Below are positions 1-9,465 of a DNA stretch of 64,000 nt, one piece after another; position 1 is the stretch's first letter, and every line of letters starts with the position of its first letter. Both the position numbers and the translations under genes were made by a program. Source of the DNA: an uncultured Bacteroidales bacterium (GTDB taxonomy: Bacteria > Bacteroidota > Bacteroidia > Bacteroidales > Muribaculaceae); assembly GCA_902776835.1 (NCBI GenBank), contig CACYRK010000002.1, forward strand, positions 124,001 through 188,000. The letters run 5' to 3'. A model generated the notes under the pieces. It was not told the DNA's origin, ran no database searches, and was given only the letters and a program-made list of their open reading frames with translations.

Positions 1-153
1 GTTATCGTTCTTATTGCTCTGGCAGTGATGCTGTTAGGGGTAAAAATATTTTTCGTTAAGGGTGGTCGTTTCCCCAATACTCACATCCACGACAATGCCG
101 AGATGAAAAAGCGAGGAATTACCTGTGCACGTGATAGCGAATTTTATAAATAA
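1..153 (+). CDS. Small membrane protein, 5' end outside window
   Basis: The reading frame is open from base 1 and stops at 153, giving the last 50 residues of a protein. They begin with a hydrophobic stretch (VIVLIALAVMLLGVKIFFV), then a short polar tail with the motif MKKRGITC. This looks like a small one-helix membrane protein with a short soluble tail; I recall similar tails in small Bacteroidales membrane proteins but cannot name the family. The start lies upstream of the window. It sits 27 bases before ompH on the same strand, so both may share a transcript. Function unknown. Confidence 0.6.
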   Translation, partial: VIVLIALAVMLLGVKIFFVKGGRFPNTHIHDNAEMKKRGITCARDSEFYK

Positions 154-180
154 TTTAACATTATACACATCATCTACGCA

Positions 181-768
181 ATGAATCTGATTACGATTTC
201 AAAGTATGCTCTTGTTGCAGCAGTAATTGTTGCAGCAGTTTCGTGCAACAACACTCCACAAAAACCGGCTAACGACGCCTCGAAACCCGCAGCAGCCATC
301 GAAAAGATGACAATCCGCTACATCGACGAGGACTCGATTATGAACAACTACAACTTTGCCAAGGAACTCAGCGAGGCCATGCTGAGAAAGCAAAACCAAT
401 TTGACGCCGCACAGCAGCAACGAGGCAGCGAAATCAATAAGTTTGGCAATGCCATGCAGCAAAAGATGCAAAACAACCAGTATCTTAGCGAAGACAGTTA
501 CAAGGCCGACCAGCAGAAACTCATCAAGATGCAGAGCGAAGCCGAGAACTATCTTTCAGGCCTGCAGCAGAACATCCAGAACGAACTTAACCAAAGCAAT
601 ATGCAACTCATGGACTCAATCAACAACTTCATGAAGGATTATGCCAAGGCTAAGGGCTTCGACATGGTGCTGCGCAAATCGGCAGCCCTGTATATCGACC
701 CCAAGTATGACATTACCGACGAGGTGATTGAGGGCCTGAACAAGCGCTACGTAAAAGTTAAGAAATAA
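181..768 (+). CDS. OmpH/Skp-family periplasmic chaperone, predicted lipoprotein
   Basis: A 195-residue protein. Residues 1-22 form a lipoprotein signal with the lipobox AVSC, so the mature protein should be anchored by a lipidated Cys22. Residues about 60-165 are rich in K, E, Q and A and predicted to be long helices, matching the coiled-coil tentacles of OmpH/Skp, which hold unfolded outer-membrane proteins in the periplasm. The C-terminal part (GFDMVLRKSAALYIDPKYDITDEV interrupted here only by wording, near residues 157-180) matches the conserved OmpH end. Length is usual. A terminator-like hairpin follows at 793-825. Classic Skp is soluble; lipid-anchored OmpH copies are common in Bacteroidetes. 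Confidence 0.85.
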   Translation: MNLITISKYALVAAVIVAAVSCNNTPQKPANDASKPAAAIEKMTIRYIDEDSIMNNYNFAKELSEAMLRKQNQFDAAQQQRGSEINKFGNAMQQKMQNNQYLSEDSYKADQQKLIKMQSEAENYLSGLQQNIQNELNQSNMQLMDSINNFMKDYAKAKGFDMVLRKSAALYIDPKYDITDEVIEGLNKRYVKVKK

Positions 769-792
769 CACCCGGCCACGTGTTGGGAACAT

Positions 793-826
793 AGTCGCCG
801 CGCCCTGTGGTACGGCGGCTTTTTAT
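793..826 (+). terminator. Hairpin terminator after ompH
   Basis: A 12-bp imperfect stem (793-804 with 809-820, two wobbles and one mismatch) and a 4-base loop are followed by a T-rich run. It ends just 8 bases before the hflX ATG, so it probably insulates hflX from ompH or acts as an attenuator in the hflX leader. Confidence 0.6.
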
Positions 827-833
827 TGAAGAT

Positions 834-2078
834 ATGGGACTTATCGACGACAAAAAACGCGCCATCAGCGACCTTGAACATGAGCATGCTGTGCTCGTGG
901 GACTCATCACGCCCCAGCAGGGCGAGGCCCGGGCACGCGAGTATCTCGACGAGTTGCAATTTCTTGCCGAAACGGCCGGCGCAACAACGGTGAAGCAGTT
1001 CACTCAACGCTGCGACGCGCCTAACCGCGCAACATTTGTGGGCAGCGGAAAGTTGCAAGAAATCGCTCAATATGTTCACGACAACGATGTGTCGCTCGTG
1101 ATTTTCGACGACGACCTGTCGCCAAAGCAGGTGTCGAACATCGAGAAAGAACTCAAGGTCAAGGTGCTCGACCGCACCACGCTCATCCTCGACATCTTCG
1201 CCAAGCGCGCACAGACGGCAAATGCCAAGATGCAGGTGGAACTGGCACAATACCAGTACTTGCTGCCGAGGTTGGCGGGTATGTGGACCCACCTCGAGCG
1301 TCAGCGAGGCGGTATCGGTATGCGCGGACCTGGTGAGGAGCAAATCGAGACCGACCGCCGTATTGTTAAGACGCGCATTGCGCTGCTTAAGCAGAAACTG
1401 CAAGACTGGGACAAGCAGAAGGTGATTCAACGCAAAAACCGTGGCAAACTCACACGCATCGCGCTTGTGGGCTATACCAACGTGGGCAAGTCGACGCTGA
1501 TGAACGTGCTGAGCAAGAGCGACGTTTTCGCCGAGAATAAACTCTTTGCCACGCTCGACACCACGGTGCGAAAGGTTGTTATCGAGAACTTGCCCTTCTT
1601 GCTGAGCGACACGGTGGGCTTTATCCGCAAGTTGCCCACGCACCTGGTGCAGTCGTTCAAAACCACGCTCGACGAGGTGCGTGACAGTGATATCCTGGTG
1701 CATGTTGTCGATATCTCGCATCCACAGTTCGAGGAGCAGATCGAGGTCGTCAACCGCACGCTCCAAGAGGTGTGTGACGCCGGAAACAAAGAGATGATCA
1801 TGGTGTTCAACAAGATTGACCAGTTCAGTTATGTGCCCAAGGATGAGGATGACCTCACACCTCGTGAGCGACACAACATCTCGCTCGACGAGTTGCAGGC
1901 CACGTGGATGGCCCGCATGGCGGGCAACTGCGTCTTTATCAGCGCCAAGAAGCAGCAAAACATCGACCAACTCAAGCACATGCTCTATGAGAAGGCGCGC
2001 ATTGTGCACACTCAGCGATTCCCTTACAACGATTTCTTATACCAGCAATACGACGACCTGGGCGAGTTGCAACAATAG
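834..2078 (+). CDS. hflX: GTPase HflX
   Basis: A 414-residue ribosome-associated GTPase that splits stalled or heat-damaged 70S ribosomes in the cytoplasm. The N-terminal half is the HflX substrate domain, including the glycine-rich loop GGIGMRGPGE before the G domain. The G domain begins near residue 207: Walker A GYTNVGKST at about 213-221, switch motif DTVGF near 258, and base-specificity motif NKID near 325. The ATG at 834 is chosen over an upstream GTG at 807 because that GTG lies in the preceding hairpin and would add residues outside the domain. The LptF/G gene follows 36 bases later, so they may be cotranscribed. Confidence 0.93.
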   Translation: MGLIDDKKRAISDLEHEHAVLVGLITPQQGEARAREYLDELQFLAETAGATTVKQFTQRCDAPNRATFVGSGKLQEIAQYVHDNDVSLVIFDDDLSPKQVSNIEKELKVKVLDRTTLILDIFAKRAQTANAKMQVELAQYQYLLPRLAGMWTHLERQRGGIGMRGPGEEQIETDRRIVKTRIALLKQKLQDWDKQKVIQRKNRGKLTRIALVGYTNVGKSTLMNVLSKSDVFAENKLFATLDTTVRKVVIENLPFLLSDTVGFIRKLPTHLVQSFKTTLDEVRDSDILVHVVDISHPQFEEQIEVVNRTLQEVCDAGNKEMIMVFNKIDQFSYVPKDEDDLTPRERHNISLDELQATWMARMAGNCVFISAKKQQNIDQLKHMLYEKARIVHTQRFPYNDFLYQQYDDLGELQQ

Positions 2079-2114
2079 CCTCTTGCCTTACCTTATATAT
2101 AAACTGTGAGCCCC

Positions 2115-4043
2115 ATGCGCATCAAGCGATTAGACATATTCATGCTCAAGACGTTCTTGCCGCAGTTCATGATGACGTTCTTCATCTGTCTGTTCATCGT
2201 GATGATGCAGTTTTTGTGGCGTTATATCGACGACCTGGTGGGCAAGGGCTTGAGCATCGATGCCGTGGCCGAACTGTTTTTCTACGCCGCGCTCACGCTT
2301 GTGCCCATGGCGTTGCCACTGGCCATATTGCTGGCATCGATTATGACCTTCGGCGACCTGGGCGAGCACGTCGAACTCACCGCCATGAAGTCGTCGGGCA
2401 TCTCGCTTGTCACGGTCATGAAGCCGCTCATTGCGCTCATGGTGCTTGTGGCCATCGGTGCGTTTTTCTTTCAAAACAATGTGTTGCCGCACTCGCAGGT
2501 GAAAATGTGGACGCTGCTGTTTTCTATGCGTCAAAAGTCGCCCACACTCGACATCCCCGAGGGCATCGTCTACACTCAAATCCCCGGCTACAACCTGTAT
2601 GTGAAGCAAAAGAGCAAAACCAACGATATGCTCTACGACCTCTACATCTACGATGTGGCCAATAGCGGAGGTTATCCGCGCATCGTCGTGGCCGACTCGG
2701 GCAGCCTGAGCATGACGCCCGACAAGCAGCACCTGGTGCTGAACCTGTATCATGGCAATTGGTATGAGGACATGCACGGCAATTCCACGATGGGCAACAA
2801 TCTGTATCGCCGCGAGTCGTTCCACGACAAGGAAATCATGATTCCTTACGACAACACCTTCACCCGCATGGACGATGATGCCATGCGCCAGCAATACGTG
2901 GGCAAGAACATCGCGCAGTTGCAGCACACCATCGACTCGGTGCAACTGCGCGTCGACTCGGTCGGCGACAACATCACTCGCGACCTGCGCTCGCAGCCTG
3001 TGGTGGGTGTGCCCACACGGCGCAACACCATCAAGGATGGCAAGCCTCACTATGAGATGGTGCCACCCGTGAAGGTTACCACCCACATCGACCTCGACTC
3101 GTTGTTGGACGCCCTGCCGGGATCCATGCGCGGCGCTGTGCTCGACCAGGCCATCATGAAGGCTGTAAACGAGAAGCAGGACAATATGTTCAAGGGCTAC
3201 ACGCTCAGCGACGACAATTTTGTGATTCGCCGCCACATGATTGAAATGCAGAAGAAGTTCACCCTGTCGCTGGCTTGCCTCATTTTCTTCTTCATCGGAG
3301 CGCCACTGGGCGCCATCATTCGCAAAGGTGGCATGGGTTATCCCATCGTCATCTCGGTGCTGCTGTTTATTGCTTACTATATCATCGACAATATGGGCTA
3401 CAAACTTGCGCGCGACGGGCGTTGGCCCGTGTGGCAGGGTATGTGGCTCAGTTCGGCTGTTCTGCTGCCGCTGGGCGTGTTCCTCACCAAAAAGGCCGTC
3501 GACGATTCGGCGGTGTTCAATCCCGACGCTTGGATGAACTTCCTGCGCCGCATCGCAGGCATCCACCAGACGCGCAAACTTGCCATGAAGGAGGTGATTA
3601 TCAACGATGTGGAGCAAGAGCACGCACTTGAACTCTTGAGCCATCTGCGCAACTCGTGCACCGAGTTTCTCGAGCGTTACAAGGGTCGCCAGTCGTATAT
3701 CGACTACCTGTGCAAGGGCTATGACAAAACCATGTTGCGCAACCTGGCGCAAGAAGTGGATGATGTGGTCGACTACCTCTCGAACTCGCGCGACCAGATG
3801 GTGCTCAACAAAGCCATGGATTTCCCCATCATCAGGCAACTGCTCACTTACCATGTGACCAATTATCCAAAGTTGGGCATCGCCTTGGCTGTCCTGTTCC
3901 CCGTCGGACTGCCGTTGTGGCTGGTGGGCATGCGTCACCAGCGCAACCTCAAGCGCGACGTCAAACTCACCGCCAAGGTTTGTGATCAGATGTCGGCTAT
4001 TTTCAACGACAATTACACTCGCGATATGGAGTATCGCGACTAA
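2115..4043 (+). CDS. LptF/LptG-family lipopolysaccharide export permease (long form)
   Basis: A 642-residue inner-membrane protein of the YjgP/YjgQ family, which with LptB2 extracts lipopolysaccharide and passes it to LptC/LptA. N-terminal helices (residues about 10-130) are followed by a periplasmic domain (about 130-375) and a second helix group (about 380-470). A C-terminal extension of some 170 residues includes one more hydrophobic segment near 600-620, making it longer than the usual 360-residue LptF/G. A second, shorter family member lies at 15174; the two may form the LptFG pair although about 13 kb apart. The ATG at 2115 starts the conserved MRIKRLDIF; a GTG at 2106 is the alternative. 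Confidence 0.88.
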   Translation: MRIKRLDIFMLKTFLPQFMMTFFICLFIVMMQFLWRYIDDLVGKGLSIDAVAELFFYAALTLVPMALPLAILLASIMTFGDLGEHVELTAMKSSGISLVTVMKPLIALMVLVAIGAFFFQNNVLPHSQVKMWTLLFSMRQKSPTLDIPEGIVYTQIPGYNLYVKQKSKTNDMLYDLYIYDVANSGGYPRIVVADSGSLSMTPDKQHLVLNLYHGNWYEDMHGNSTMGNNLYRRESFHDKEIMIPYDNTFTRMDDDAMRQQYVGKNIAQLQHTIDSVQLRVDSVGDNITRDLRSQPVVGVPTRRNTIKDGKPHYEMVPPVKVTTHIDLDSLLDALPGSMRGAVLDQAIMKAVNEKQDNMFKGYTLSDDNFVIRRHMIEMQKKFTLSLACLIFFFIGAPLGAIIRKGGMGYPIVISVLLFIAYYIIDNMGYKLARDGRWPVWQGMWLSSAVLLPLGVFLTKKAVDDSAVFNPDAWMNFLRRIAGIHQTRKLAMKEVIINDVEQEHALELLSHLRNSCTEFLERYKGRQSYIDYLCKGYDKTMLRNLAQEVDDVVDYLSNSRDQMVLNKAMDFPIIRQLLTYHVTNYPKLGIALAVLFPVGLPLWLVGMRHQRNLKRDVKLTAKVCDQMSAIFNDNYTRDMEYRD

Positions 4044-4056
4044 TTATTCTGATATT

Positions 4057-4506
4057 ATGACTCTTAATACTATGATTTTAAGCGAGATTCGTCCGTGGAT
4101 GATTATTCTCGCAATATCCGTAATTCTAGGATATTTTGTGAAAAAACGACAGTCGGAACGCGAGGCTGAGCAACGCCGCAGGTCGCAGGGCCCGCAAGCG
4201 CATCAGGTGGCGCAGCGATCCGAAGTGCCCCTGGGCCGGATTATCGTTGACGCCGTGCGGCGCAATGATCCCGATGGGCATATCGTGGTCTATCCAAGTT
4301 TCATCGTGTATAACGGGATGCGCATCGACAAGTCGCAAATCCTCAACGTGACGCTCAGTTCCCCCAACGCTTATCCCGCCGGCGGCTATCATTTGGTGAT
4401 TGCCACAAACATGCCGTCACTGCCTTACCTCAACATTCCGGTGGGCAGCGATTTAGCGTGGGCGCAAAATGTGGCGCAGGACCTTGCCAACAACCTCTAC
4501 CACTAA
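4057..4506 (+). CDS. Hypothetical single-helix membrane protein
   Basis: A 149-residue protein I do not recognise. Residues 8-30 are hydrophobic, followed by a strongly charged stretch (KKRQSEREAEQRRR), consistent with one membrane helix facing a cytoplasmic domain. The remainder (about 60-149) is predicted to be a mixed alpha/beta domain. The ATG at 4057 is used; a second in-frame ATG at 4072 also keeps the helix. It starts 13 bases after the LptF/G gene and is probably its operon partner. A hairpin at 4525-4560 ends the operon and also faces clpB from the other side. Confidence 0.6.
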   Translation: MTLNTMILSEIRPWMIILAISVILGYFVKKRQSEREAEQRRRSQGPQAHQVAQRSEVPLGRIIVDAVRRNDPDGHIVVYPSFIVYNGMRIDKSQILNVTLSSPNAYPAGGYHLVIATNMPSLPYLNIPVGSDLAWAQNVAQDLANNLYH

Positions 4507-4524
4507 CCACCAACAATCACAAAA

Positions 4525-4566
4525 AACGCCATCAAAGGGGACGGTTCCTTTGATGGCGTTTTTATA
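4525..4566. terminator. Bidirectional terminator between convergent genes
   Basis: A perfect 14-bp inverted repeat (4525-4538 with 4547-4560) with an 8-base loop is flanked by A-rich bases on the left and T-rich bases on the right. It lies between the plus-strand gene ending at 4506 and the minus-strand clpB ending at 4611, so it can stop transcription both ways. Confidence 0.88.
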
Positions 4567-4610
4567 TGTATAACCCGAATCGGGTTTGGACTGGTCGTGG
4601 GGTGGGGCGC

Positions 4611-7199
4611 TTAGTTGGCGAAGGTGAGTTCGCCACCGGCGGCGTCGACCACGATGGGCCGCTCGCGCGTTACGCGCTGACCGATGATGTCCTTGCTCAG
4701 GCGGTTGAGCAGCATCGATTGGATGGCACGTTTCACGGGCCTTGCGCCGAATTCCGGGTCGTAGCCGGCCTGTGCCAGCAGGGCGATTGCCGAGTCGCTT
4801 ACCTGCAGCGTCACGCCGTTGCTTGCCAGCATGCGGCACACACCAGAAATCTGCATCTTCACGATTTCACGTATCTGCTCCTCGGTGAGCGGGGTGAACA
4901 TGATAATCTCATCGATTCGGTTCAGGAACTCCGGCCGGATGGTCTGCTTGAGCATTTCCATCACCTCGTTACGGGTCTGGTCGATGATGCTATCGCGGTT
5001 GGCGGCCGTGAGGTGCTCGAAGCGTTCGCGAATCAGGCTCGACCCTAAGTTGCTGGTCATGATGATGATGGTGTTCTTGAAGTTGACGGTGCGACCCTTG
5101 TTGTCGGTGAGTCGTCCATCGTCGAGCACTTGCAGCAACACGTTGAACACGTCGGGGTGAGCCTTCTCGATTTCGTCGAAAAGCACCACGCTGTACGGCT
5201 TGCGGCGCACGGCCTCGGTGAGTTGGCCGCCCTCGTCGTAGCCTACGTAGCCTGGAGGCGAGCCGATGAGTCGAGTAACCGAGAACTTCTCCTGATATTC
5301 GCTCATGTCGATACGTGTCATCATGTTCTCATCGTTGAACATATAGTCGGCCAGAGCCTTTGCCAACTCGGTCTTACCTACGCCCGTGGTACCTAAGAAG
5401 ATAAACGAGCCGATGGGTCGGCGCGGGTCGTTCAGTCCGGCACGGCTGCGGCGCACGGCGTCGCTGATGGCCTTGATGGCGTCGTCCTGACCCACCACGC
5501 GCTTGTGCAGTTCCTCCTCGAGGTGCAGGAGTTTGCTCATTTCGCTTTGCAGCATCTTCGTCACGGGGATGCCCGTCCAGCGGCTCACCACCTCGGCGAT
5601 GTCGTCGCTGTCGACTTCCTCCTTGATGAGCGCACCCTCGCCTTGCATCTGCTTGAGTTGCTCTTGCTTGGCGCGGTTTTCGTCCTCCTTCTGCTTGATG
5701 AGCGAGTAGCGGATTTCGGCCACACGGCCATAGTCGCCGTTGCGCTCGGCGCGCTCGGCCTCGTAGTTGAGTTGCTCAATGTCGATTTTGTTCTGCTGGA
5801 TGCTGTCGATGAGCGATTTCTCGCTTTTCCAACTTGCGCGGTACTCGCTCTCGCGGTCGCGCAGTTCGGCCAACTGCTTGTCGAGTTGTGCGATGCGCTC
5901 GCTGTCGCCGTCGCGCTTGATGGCGGCACGCTCAATCTCCAGTTGGGCGATTTTACGGCTCGTCTCGTCGAGTTCCTCCGGCACACTGTCCATCTCTATT
6001 CGCAACTTGGCGGCGGCCTCATCGATCAGGTCGATGGCCTTGTCGGGCAAGAAACGGTCGCTGATGTAGCGCTCGCTCAACTGCACGGCGGCGATGATGG
6101 CGTCGTCTTTGATACGCACCTTGTGGTGGTTCTCGTAGCGCTCCTTCAGGCCACGCAAGATGGCGATGGCGCTCTGCTCGTCGGGCTCGTCGACCATCAC
6201 AATCTGGAAGCGTCGCTCCAAAGCCTTGTCTTTCTCGAAGTATTTCTGGTACTCGTCGAGTGTGGTTGCACCGATGCTGCGCAGGTCGCCTCGTGCCAGG
6301 GCTGGCTTTAGGATGTTTGCCGCATCCATGGCGCCGCTGCTCTTGCCTGCACCCACCAGGGTGTGAATCTCATCGATGAAGAGGATAATCTCGCCCTCGG
6401 CTTTGGTAATCTCGTTGATTACCGCCTTCAGACGCTCCTCAAATTCGCCTTGATACTTTGCTCCGGCAATCAAAGCGCCCATGTCGAGCGAATACACCTG
6501 TTTGCGCTTCAAGTTCTCAGGCACGTCGCCACGCACGATACGCTGTGCAAGCCCCTCGACGATTGCCGTCTTGCCGGTACCCGGCTCGCCAATCAGGATG
6601 GGGTTGTTCTTGGTGCGTCGGCTTAAAATCTGCAACACACGCCTGATTTCGTCGTCACGGCCAATCACGGGGTCGAGTTTGCCCTGCTGGGCGCGCTCGT
6701 TAAGGTTGATGGCATATTTGCTCAGCGCCTGATATTGTTCCTCGGCTTCTTGCGACGTAGCCTTGCGGCCCTGGCGCAGTTCCTCGATGGCTTTTTTCAG
6801 CGCATCCTCGGTGATGCCAGCGTCCTTCATGATGGTTGCCGCGGGCGACTTCACCTGCAGCAATGCCATCAGCAGAGCCTCGACGGTAACATATTGGTCG
6901 CCAAGTTTGTGAGCCACATCGCCAGCCTTGTCAATCACCTTGGCCGACTCGTTGCTCAAGTATGGTTCGCCGCCTTCTACGCGCGGTAGACGCTGTAGTT
7001 CGGCGTTCAGTGCGCGGTCGAGCATCGTGGCGGGGATGTCGAGTTTCTGAAGGATGAACTTCATCACCGTCTCGTCGCCCGAGAGCAAAGCCGCCAACAG
7101 ATGCACTGGCTCCAGAGCCTGTTGGCCGCCGCTCCGCGCCAGGTCCACCGCCCTCTGGACGGCCTCCTGGCCTTTAATGGTAAAATTGTTGAAATTCAT
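4611..7199 (-). CDS. clpB: ATP-dependent disaggregase ClpB
   Basis: An 862-residue Hsp100 chaperone that threads aggregated proteins through its hexamer together with DnaK. The Clp N domain covers about residues 1-150, the first AAA+ domain carries Walker A GEPGTGKT near 205, a long charged coiled-coil middle domain (about 400-540) separates ClpB from ClpA and ClpX, and the second AAA+ domain carries GTTGVGKT near 605. Length is normal. The start at 7199 (MNFNNFTIK) is chosen because a purine-rich ribosome site (AGGAGA) lies just upstream; the frame extends 12 codons further without need. It appears monocistronic. Confidence 0.96.
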   Translation of the reverse strand: MNFNNFTIKGQEAVQRAVDLARSGGQQALEPVHLLAALLSGDETVMKFILQKLDIPATMLDRALNAELQRLPRVEGGEPYLSNESAKVIDKAGDVAHKLGDQYVTVEALLMALLQVKSPAATIMKDAGITEDALKKAIEELRQGRKATSQEAEEQYQALSKYAINLNERAQQGKLDPVIGRDDEIRRVLQILSRRTKNNPILIGEPGTGKTAIVEGLAQRIVRGDVPENLKRKQVYSLDMGALIAGAKYQGEFEERLKAVINEITKAEGEIILFIDEIHTLVGAGKSSGAMDAANILKPALARGDLRSIGATTLDEYQKYFEKDKALERRFQIVMVDEPDEQSAIAILRGLKERYENHHKVRIKDDAIIAAVQLSERYISDRFLPDKAIDLIDEAAAKLRIEMDSVPEELDETSRKIAQLEIERAAIKRDGDSERIAQLDKQLAELRDRESEYRASWKSEKSLIDSIQQNKIDIEQLNYEAERAERNGDYGRVAEIRYSLIKQKEDENRAKQEQLKQMQGEGALIKEEVDSDDIAEVVSRWTGIPVTKMLQSEMSKLLHLEEELHKRVVGQDDAIKAISDAVRRSRAGLNDPRRPIGSFIFLGTTGVGKTELAKALADYMFNDENMMTRIDMSEYQEKFSVTRLIGSPPGYVGYDEGGQLTEAVRRKPYSVVLFDEIEKAHPDVFNVLLQVLDDGRLTDNKGRTVNFKNTIIIMTSNLGSSLIRERFEHLTAANRDSIIDQTRNEVMEMLKQTIRPEFLNRIDEIIMFTPLTEEQIREIVKMQISGVCRMLASNGVTLQVSDSAIALLAQAGYDPEFGARPVKRAIQSMLLNRLSKDIIGQRVTRERPIVVDAAGGELTFAN

Positions 7200-7412
7200 A
7201 TCGTGTTTCTCCTTTCTTTCATTTTTTACATTCATTAATCACATAGCAAGTGATGTGCCACGACATTGATTTTGTTATTTAACTGACTGATTGTCACTAT
7301 AAAAAACAAATTGTCAACACCCCCTCTGCCAATTTGTCACCATCACTTTAACACTGTTTTGATCACCGAATATTTTTGTTTGCAGAAAAAACAGCAGACT
7401 TGCTTGCTATAA

Positions 7413-7445
7413 TTTCGAAAAACTTAGTAATTTTGCAAGTTAAAC
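7413..7445 (+). promoter_or_regulatory. Promoter of the BspA-like gene
   Basis: A -7 box TAATTTTG at 7438-7445 has a weak -33 match (CTTG, 7413-7416) 21 bases upstream. This is the Bacteroidetes primary-sigma promoter form. The ATG of the downstream gene is about 20 bases away. Confidence 0.6.
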
Positions 7446-7466
7446 GACGAATAAAAGATAATTACT

Positions 7467-9443
7467 ATGAGATATTTCAACACATCAGTCCGCTTGCTTG
7501 CCAAGTGCACCCTCCACCGCTGGCTCCCTCTGGCCATCTTAATGCTCACCCTGCTACCCACACCAGCCCACGCCTACGACTTCATGGTCGACGGCATAGC
7601 GTACGGAATAAAGTCCTTCACTGATGAGGACGAAGTGGAAGTGACATATACAGCGCTCTTTAGTTCAAGTAACTACACTGGGTTAACAACAGCAGATATT
7701 CCTAATGCAGTAAGCTATAATGGTAAAACCTATTCAGTGACGTCAATTGACAGTCATGCGTTTTTTCGTTGCACCACTTTGACAACGGTATTTATAGGAA
7801 ACAATGTTACAGAAATTGAATATAGTGCGTTTGAGGATTGTTCGGCACTTGCATATGTAGATATCCCGAACTCTGTTGCCACGATTGGCCAATCTGCTTT
7901 TAATGGATGCGGGAGTCTTGATTATATCTATATACCCAGTTCTGTCACTTCAATTGGTACACGAGCATTTAAAGATTGTAAATTATCTTCGATAACCATC
8001 CCCAACTCCGTGAATTGGATTGGTTTAAGTGCTTTTGATGGTACTGAATGGTACAAGAATCAACCAGACGGGTTGGTCTATGCTGGATTGGTAGCTTATA
8101 AGTACAAAGGCTCAATGCCAGCCAACACCGCGATAACCATACAAAATGGGACAAAAGGAATTGCTTGCGCTTGTTTCAGCTATTGTAAAAACCTTGTCTC
8201 TGTAAGTATTCCTGGCACTGTTGAAACAATCGGGTATTATGCATTCGAAGATTGTGAAGGCTTAACTTGTGTCACGATTCCTAATTTGGTTACTATAATT
8301 GAAAGTGGCACTTTTGAGAACTGCAGCAATTTATCTTCGGTACAATTGCCATCTTCTATCACTTCTATTGAAAGCAATGCTTTCGAGGATTGTACAAGTT
8401 TAATATCTATCACAATTCCTGGTTCTGTTGAGTCTCTCGGTATGCAAGCATTTGAGGGTTGTACAGCTTTGACATCAATAACCATACCAAGTTCAGTTAC
8501 CACAATCGATAATCAAGCGTTCTGGCGTTGCAGCGGCTTGGAAACTATTAAAGTTGATGCTGGTAACCCAAAATATGATTCTCGAGACAACTGTAATGCT
8601 CTCATCGAGACTTCGACTAATAAATTGGTTACAGGCTGTAAGAATACTATTATTCCTAATACTGTTACGAACATTCAGTACTGTGCTTTTTATGATTGTA
8701 TTGGCTTGACTTCGTTAACTATACCAAGTTCTGTGACTTCAATTGATACGGATGCCTTTACTGGCTGTGCGGGACTGTCGAGCATTAAAGTTGCAAGTGC
8801 CAACACTGTATATGATTCTAGAAATAATTGCAATGCCATTATCAGAACCTTCGACAATACGTTGATTACAGGTTGTAAGAATACATATATTCCCAACACT
8901 GTCACTGCTATTGGAATGAGCGCATTCGAAGGTTGTTCTGGATTGACATCACTTACAATCCCCAACTCAGTAACTTTAATTGGGCGGTATGCATTCCGAA
9001 GTTGCAACGGGCTCACCTCGGTGACTATCCCCAGCTCGGTCACTGTTATCGACAACTACGTTTTCTTTCATTGCGACAACTTAATCAATTTATATAGCAA
9101 ATTGGTTGATTTCAGCCAATTGTCAATGGAAAGCGAGGTGTTCTATGCCTGCCCTTCTTCCACTTGCGTGCTTAAGGTGCCGATGGGGACGGCTGGGGCT
9201 TATCGGCAGACGGCTCCGTGGAGCGATTTCACGAATATCAGCGAGGTGTTTTATAAGAGCGACACACTTGGTGATTTGAACTGTGACGAAGTGGTTAATG
9301 GCACTGATGTGAATTATTTGGTGAACCAGCTGCTGAAAAAGGATGTGTATGAGGACGTGGACGGTGCTACCGACCTCAATGGCGACGGACGCACAAGCGG
9401 CCTCGACCTCAACCGCATGATTAGCATTATCTTAGGTCAGTGA
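7467..9443 (+). CDS. BspA-like leucine-rich repeat surface protein with dockerin-like end
   Basis: A 658-residue secreted protein. Residues 1-35 form a signal peptide ending in AHA. Residues about 85-560 hold a dozen or more LRR_5 (BspA/TpLRR) units with the pattern SVTSIGxxAFxxCxxLTSITIP; one spacer (about 190-225) breaks the periodicity. Such repeats typically mediate adhesion to host proteins or other bacteria. The last 60 residues contain two calcium-loop repeats (DLNCDEVVNGTD and DLNGDGRTSGLD) like a type I dockerin. The repeat region is visibly more AT-rich than the ends of the gene, hinting at a mosaic origin. The next gene encodes another dockerin-like protein 22 bases downstream. Confidence 0.88.
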   Translation: MRYFNTSVRLLAKCTLHRWLPLAILMLTLLPTPAHAYDFMVDGIAYGIKSFTDEDEVEVTYTALFSSSNYTGLTTADIPNAVSYNGKTYSVTSIDSHAFFRCTTLTTVFIGNNVTEIEYSAFEDCSALAYVDIPNSVATIGQSAFNGCGSLDYIYIPSSVTSIGTRAFKDCKLSSITIPNSVNWIGLSAFDGTEWYKNQPDGLVYAGLVAYKYKGSMPANTAITIQNGTKGIACACFSYCKNLVSVSIPGTVETIGYYAFEDCEGLTCVTIPNLVTIIESGTFENCSNLSSVQLPSSITSIESNAFEDCTSLISITIPGSVESLGMQAFEGCTALTSITIPSSVTTIDNQAFWRCSGLETIKVDAGNPKYDSRDNCNALIETSTNKLVTGCKNTIIPNTVTNIQYCAFYDCIGLTSLTIPSSVTSIDTDAFTGCAGLSSIKVASANTVYDSRNNCNAIIRTFDNTLITGCKNTYIPNTVTAIGMSAFEGCSGLTSLTIPNSVTLIGRYAFRSCNGLTSVTIPSSVTVIDNYVFFHCDNLINLYSKLVDFSQLSMESEVFYACPSSTCVLKVPMGTAGAYRQTAPWSDFTNISEVFYKSDTLGDLNCDEVVNGTDVNYLVNQLLKKDVYEDVDGATDLNGDGRTSGLDLNRMISIILGQ

Positions 9444-9465
9444 TTAGAATTTAAATAGATTTCAA

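Noticed and set aside
747-2009. 420-codon minus-strand frame opposite hflX
   Set aside because: It mirrors the conserved hflX frame and its His/Val/Leu-rich translation shows no family; typical shadow of GC-rich third positions.
2130-3938. 602-codon minus-strand frame opposite the LptF/G gene
   Set aside because: Antisense shadow of a clearly conserved membrane protein; composition is His/Val-rich without motifs.
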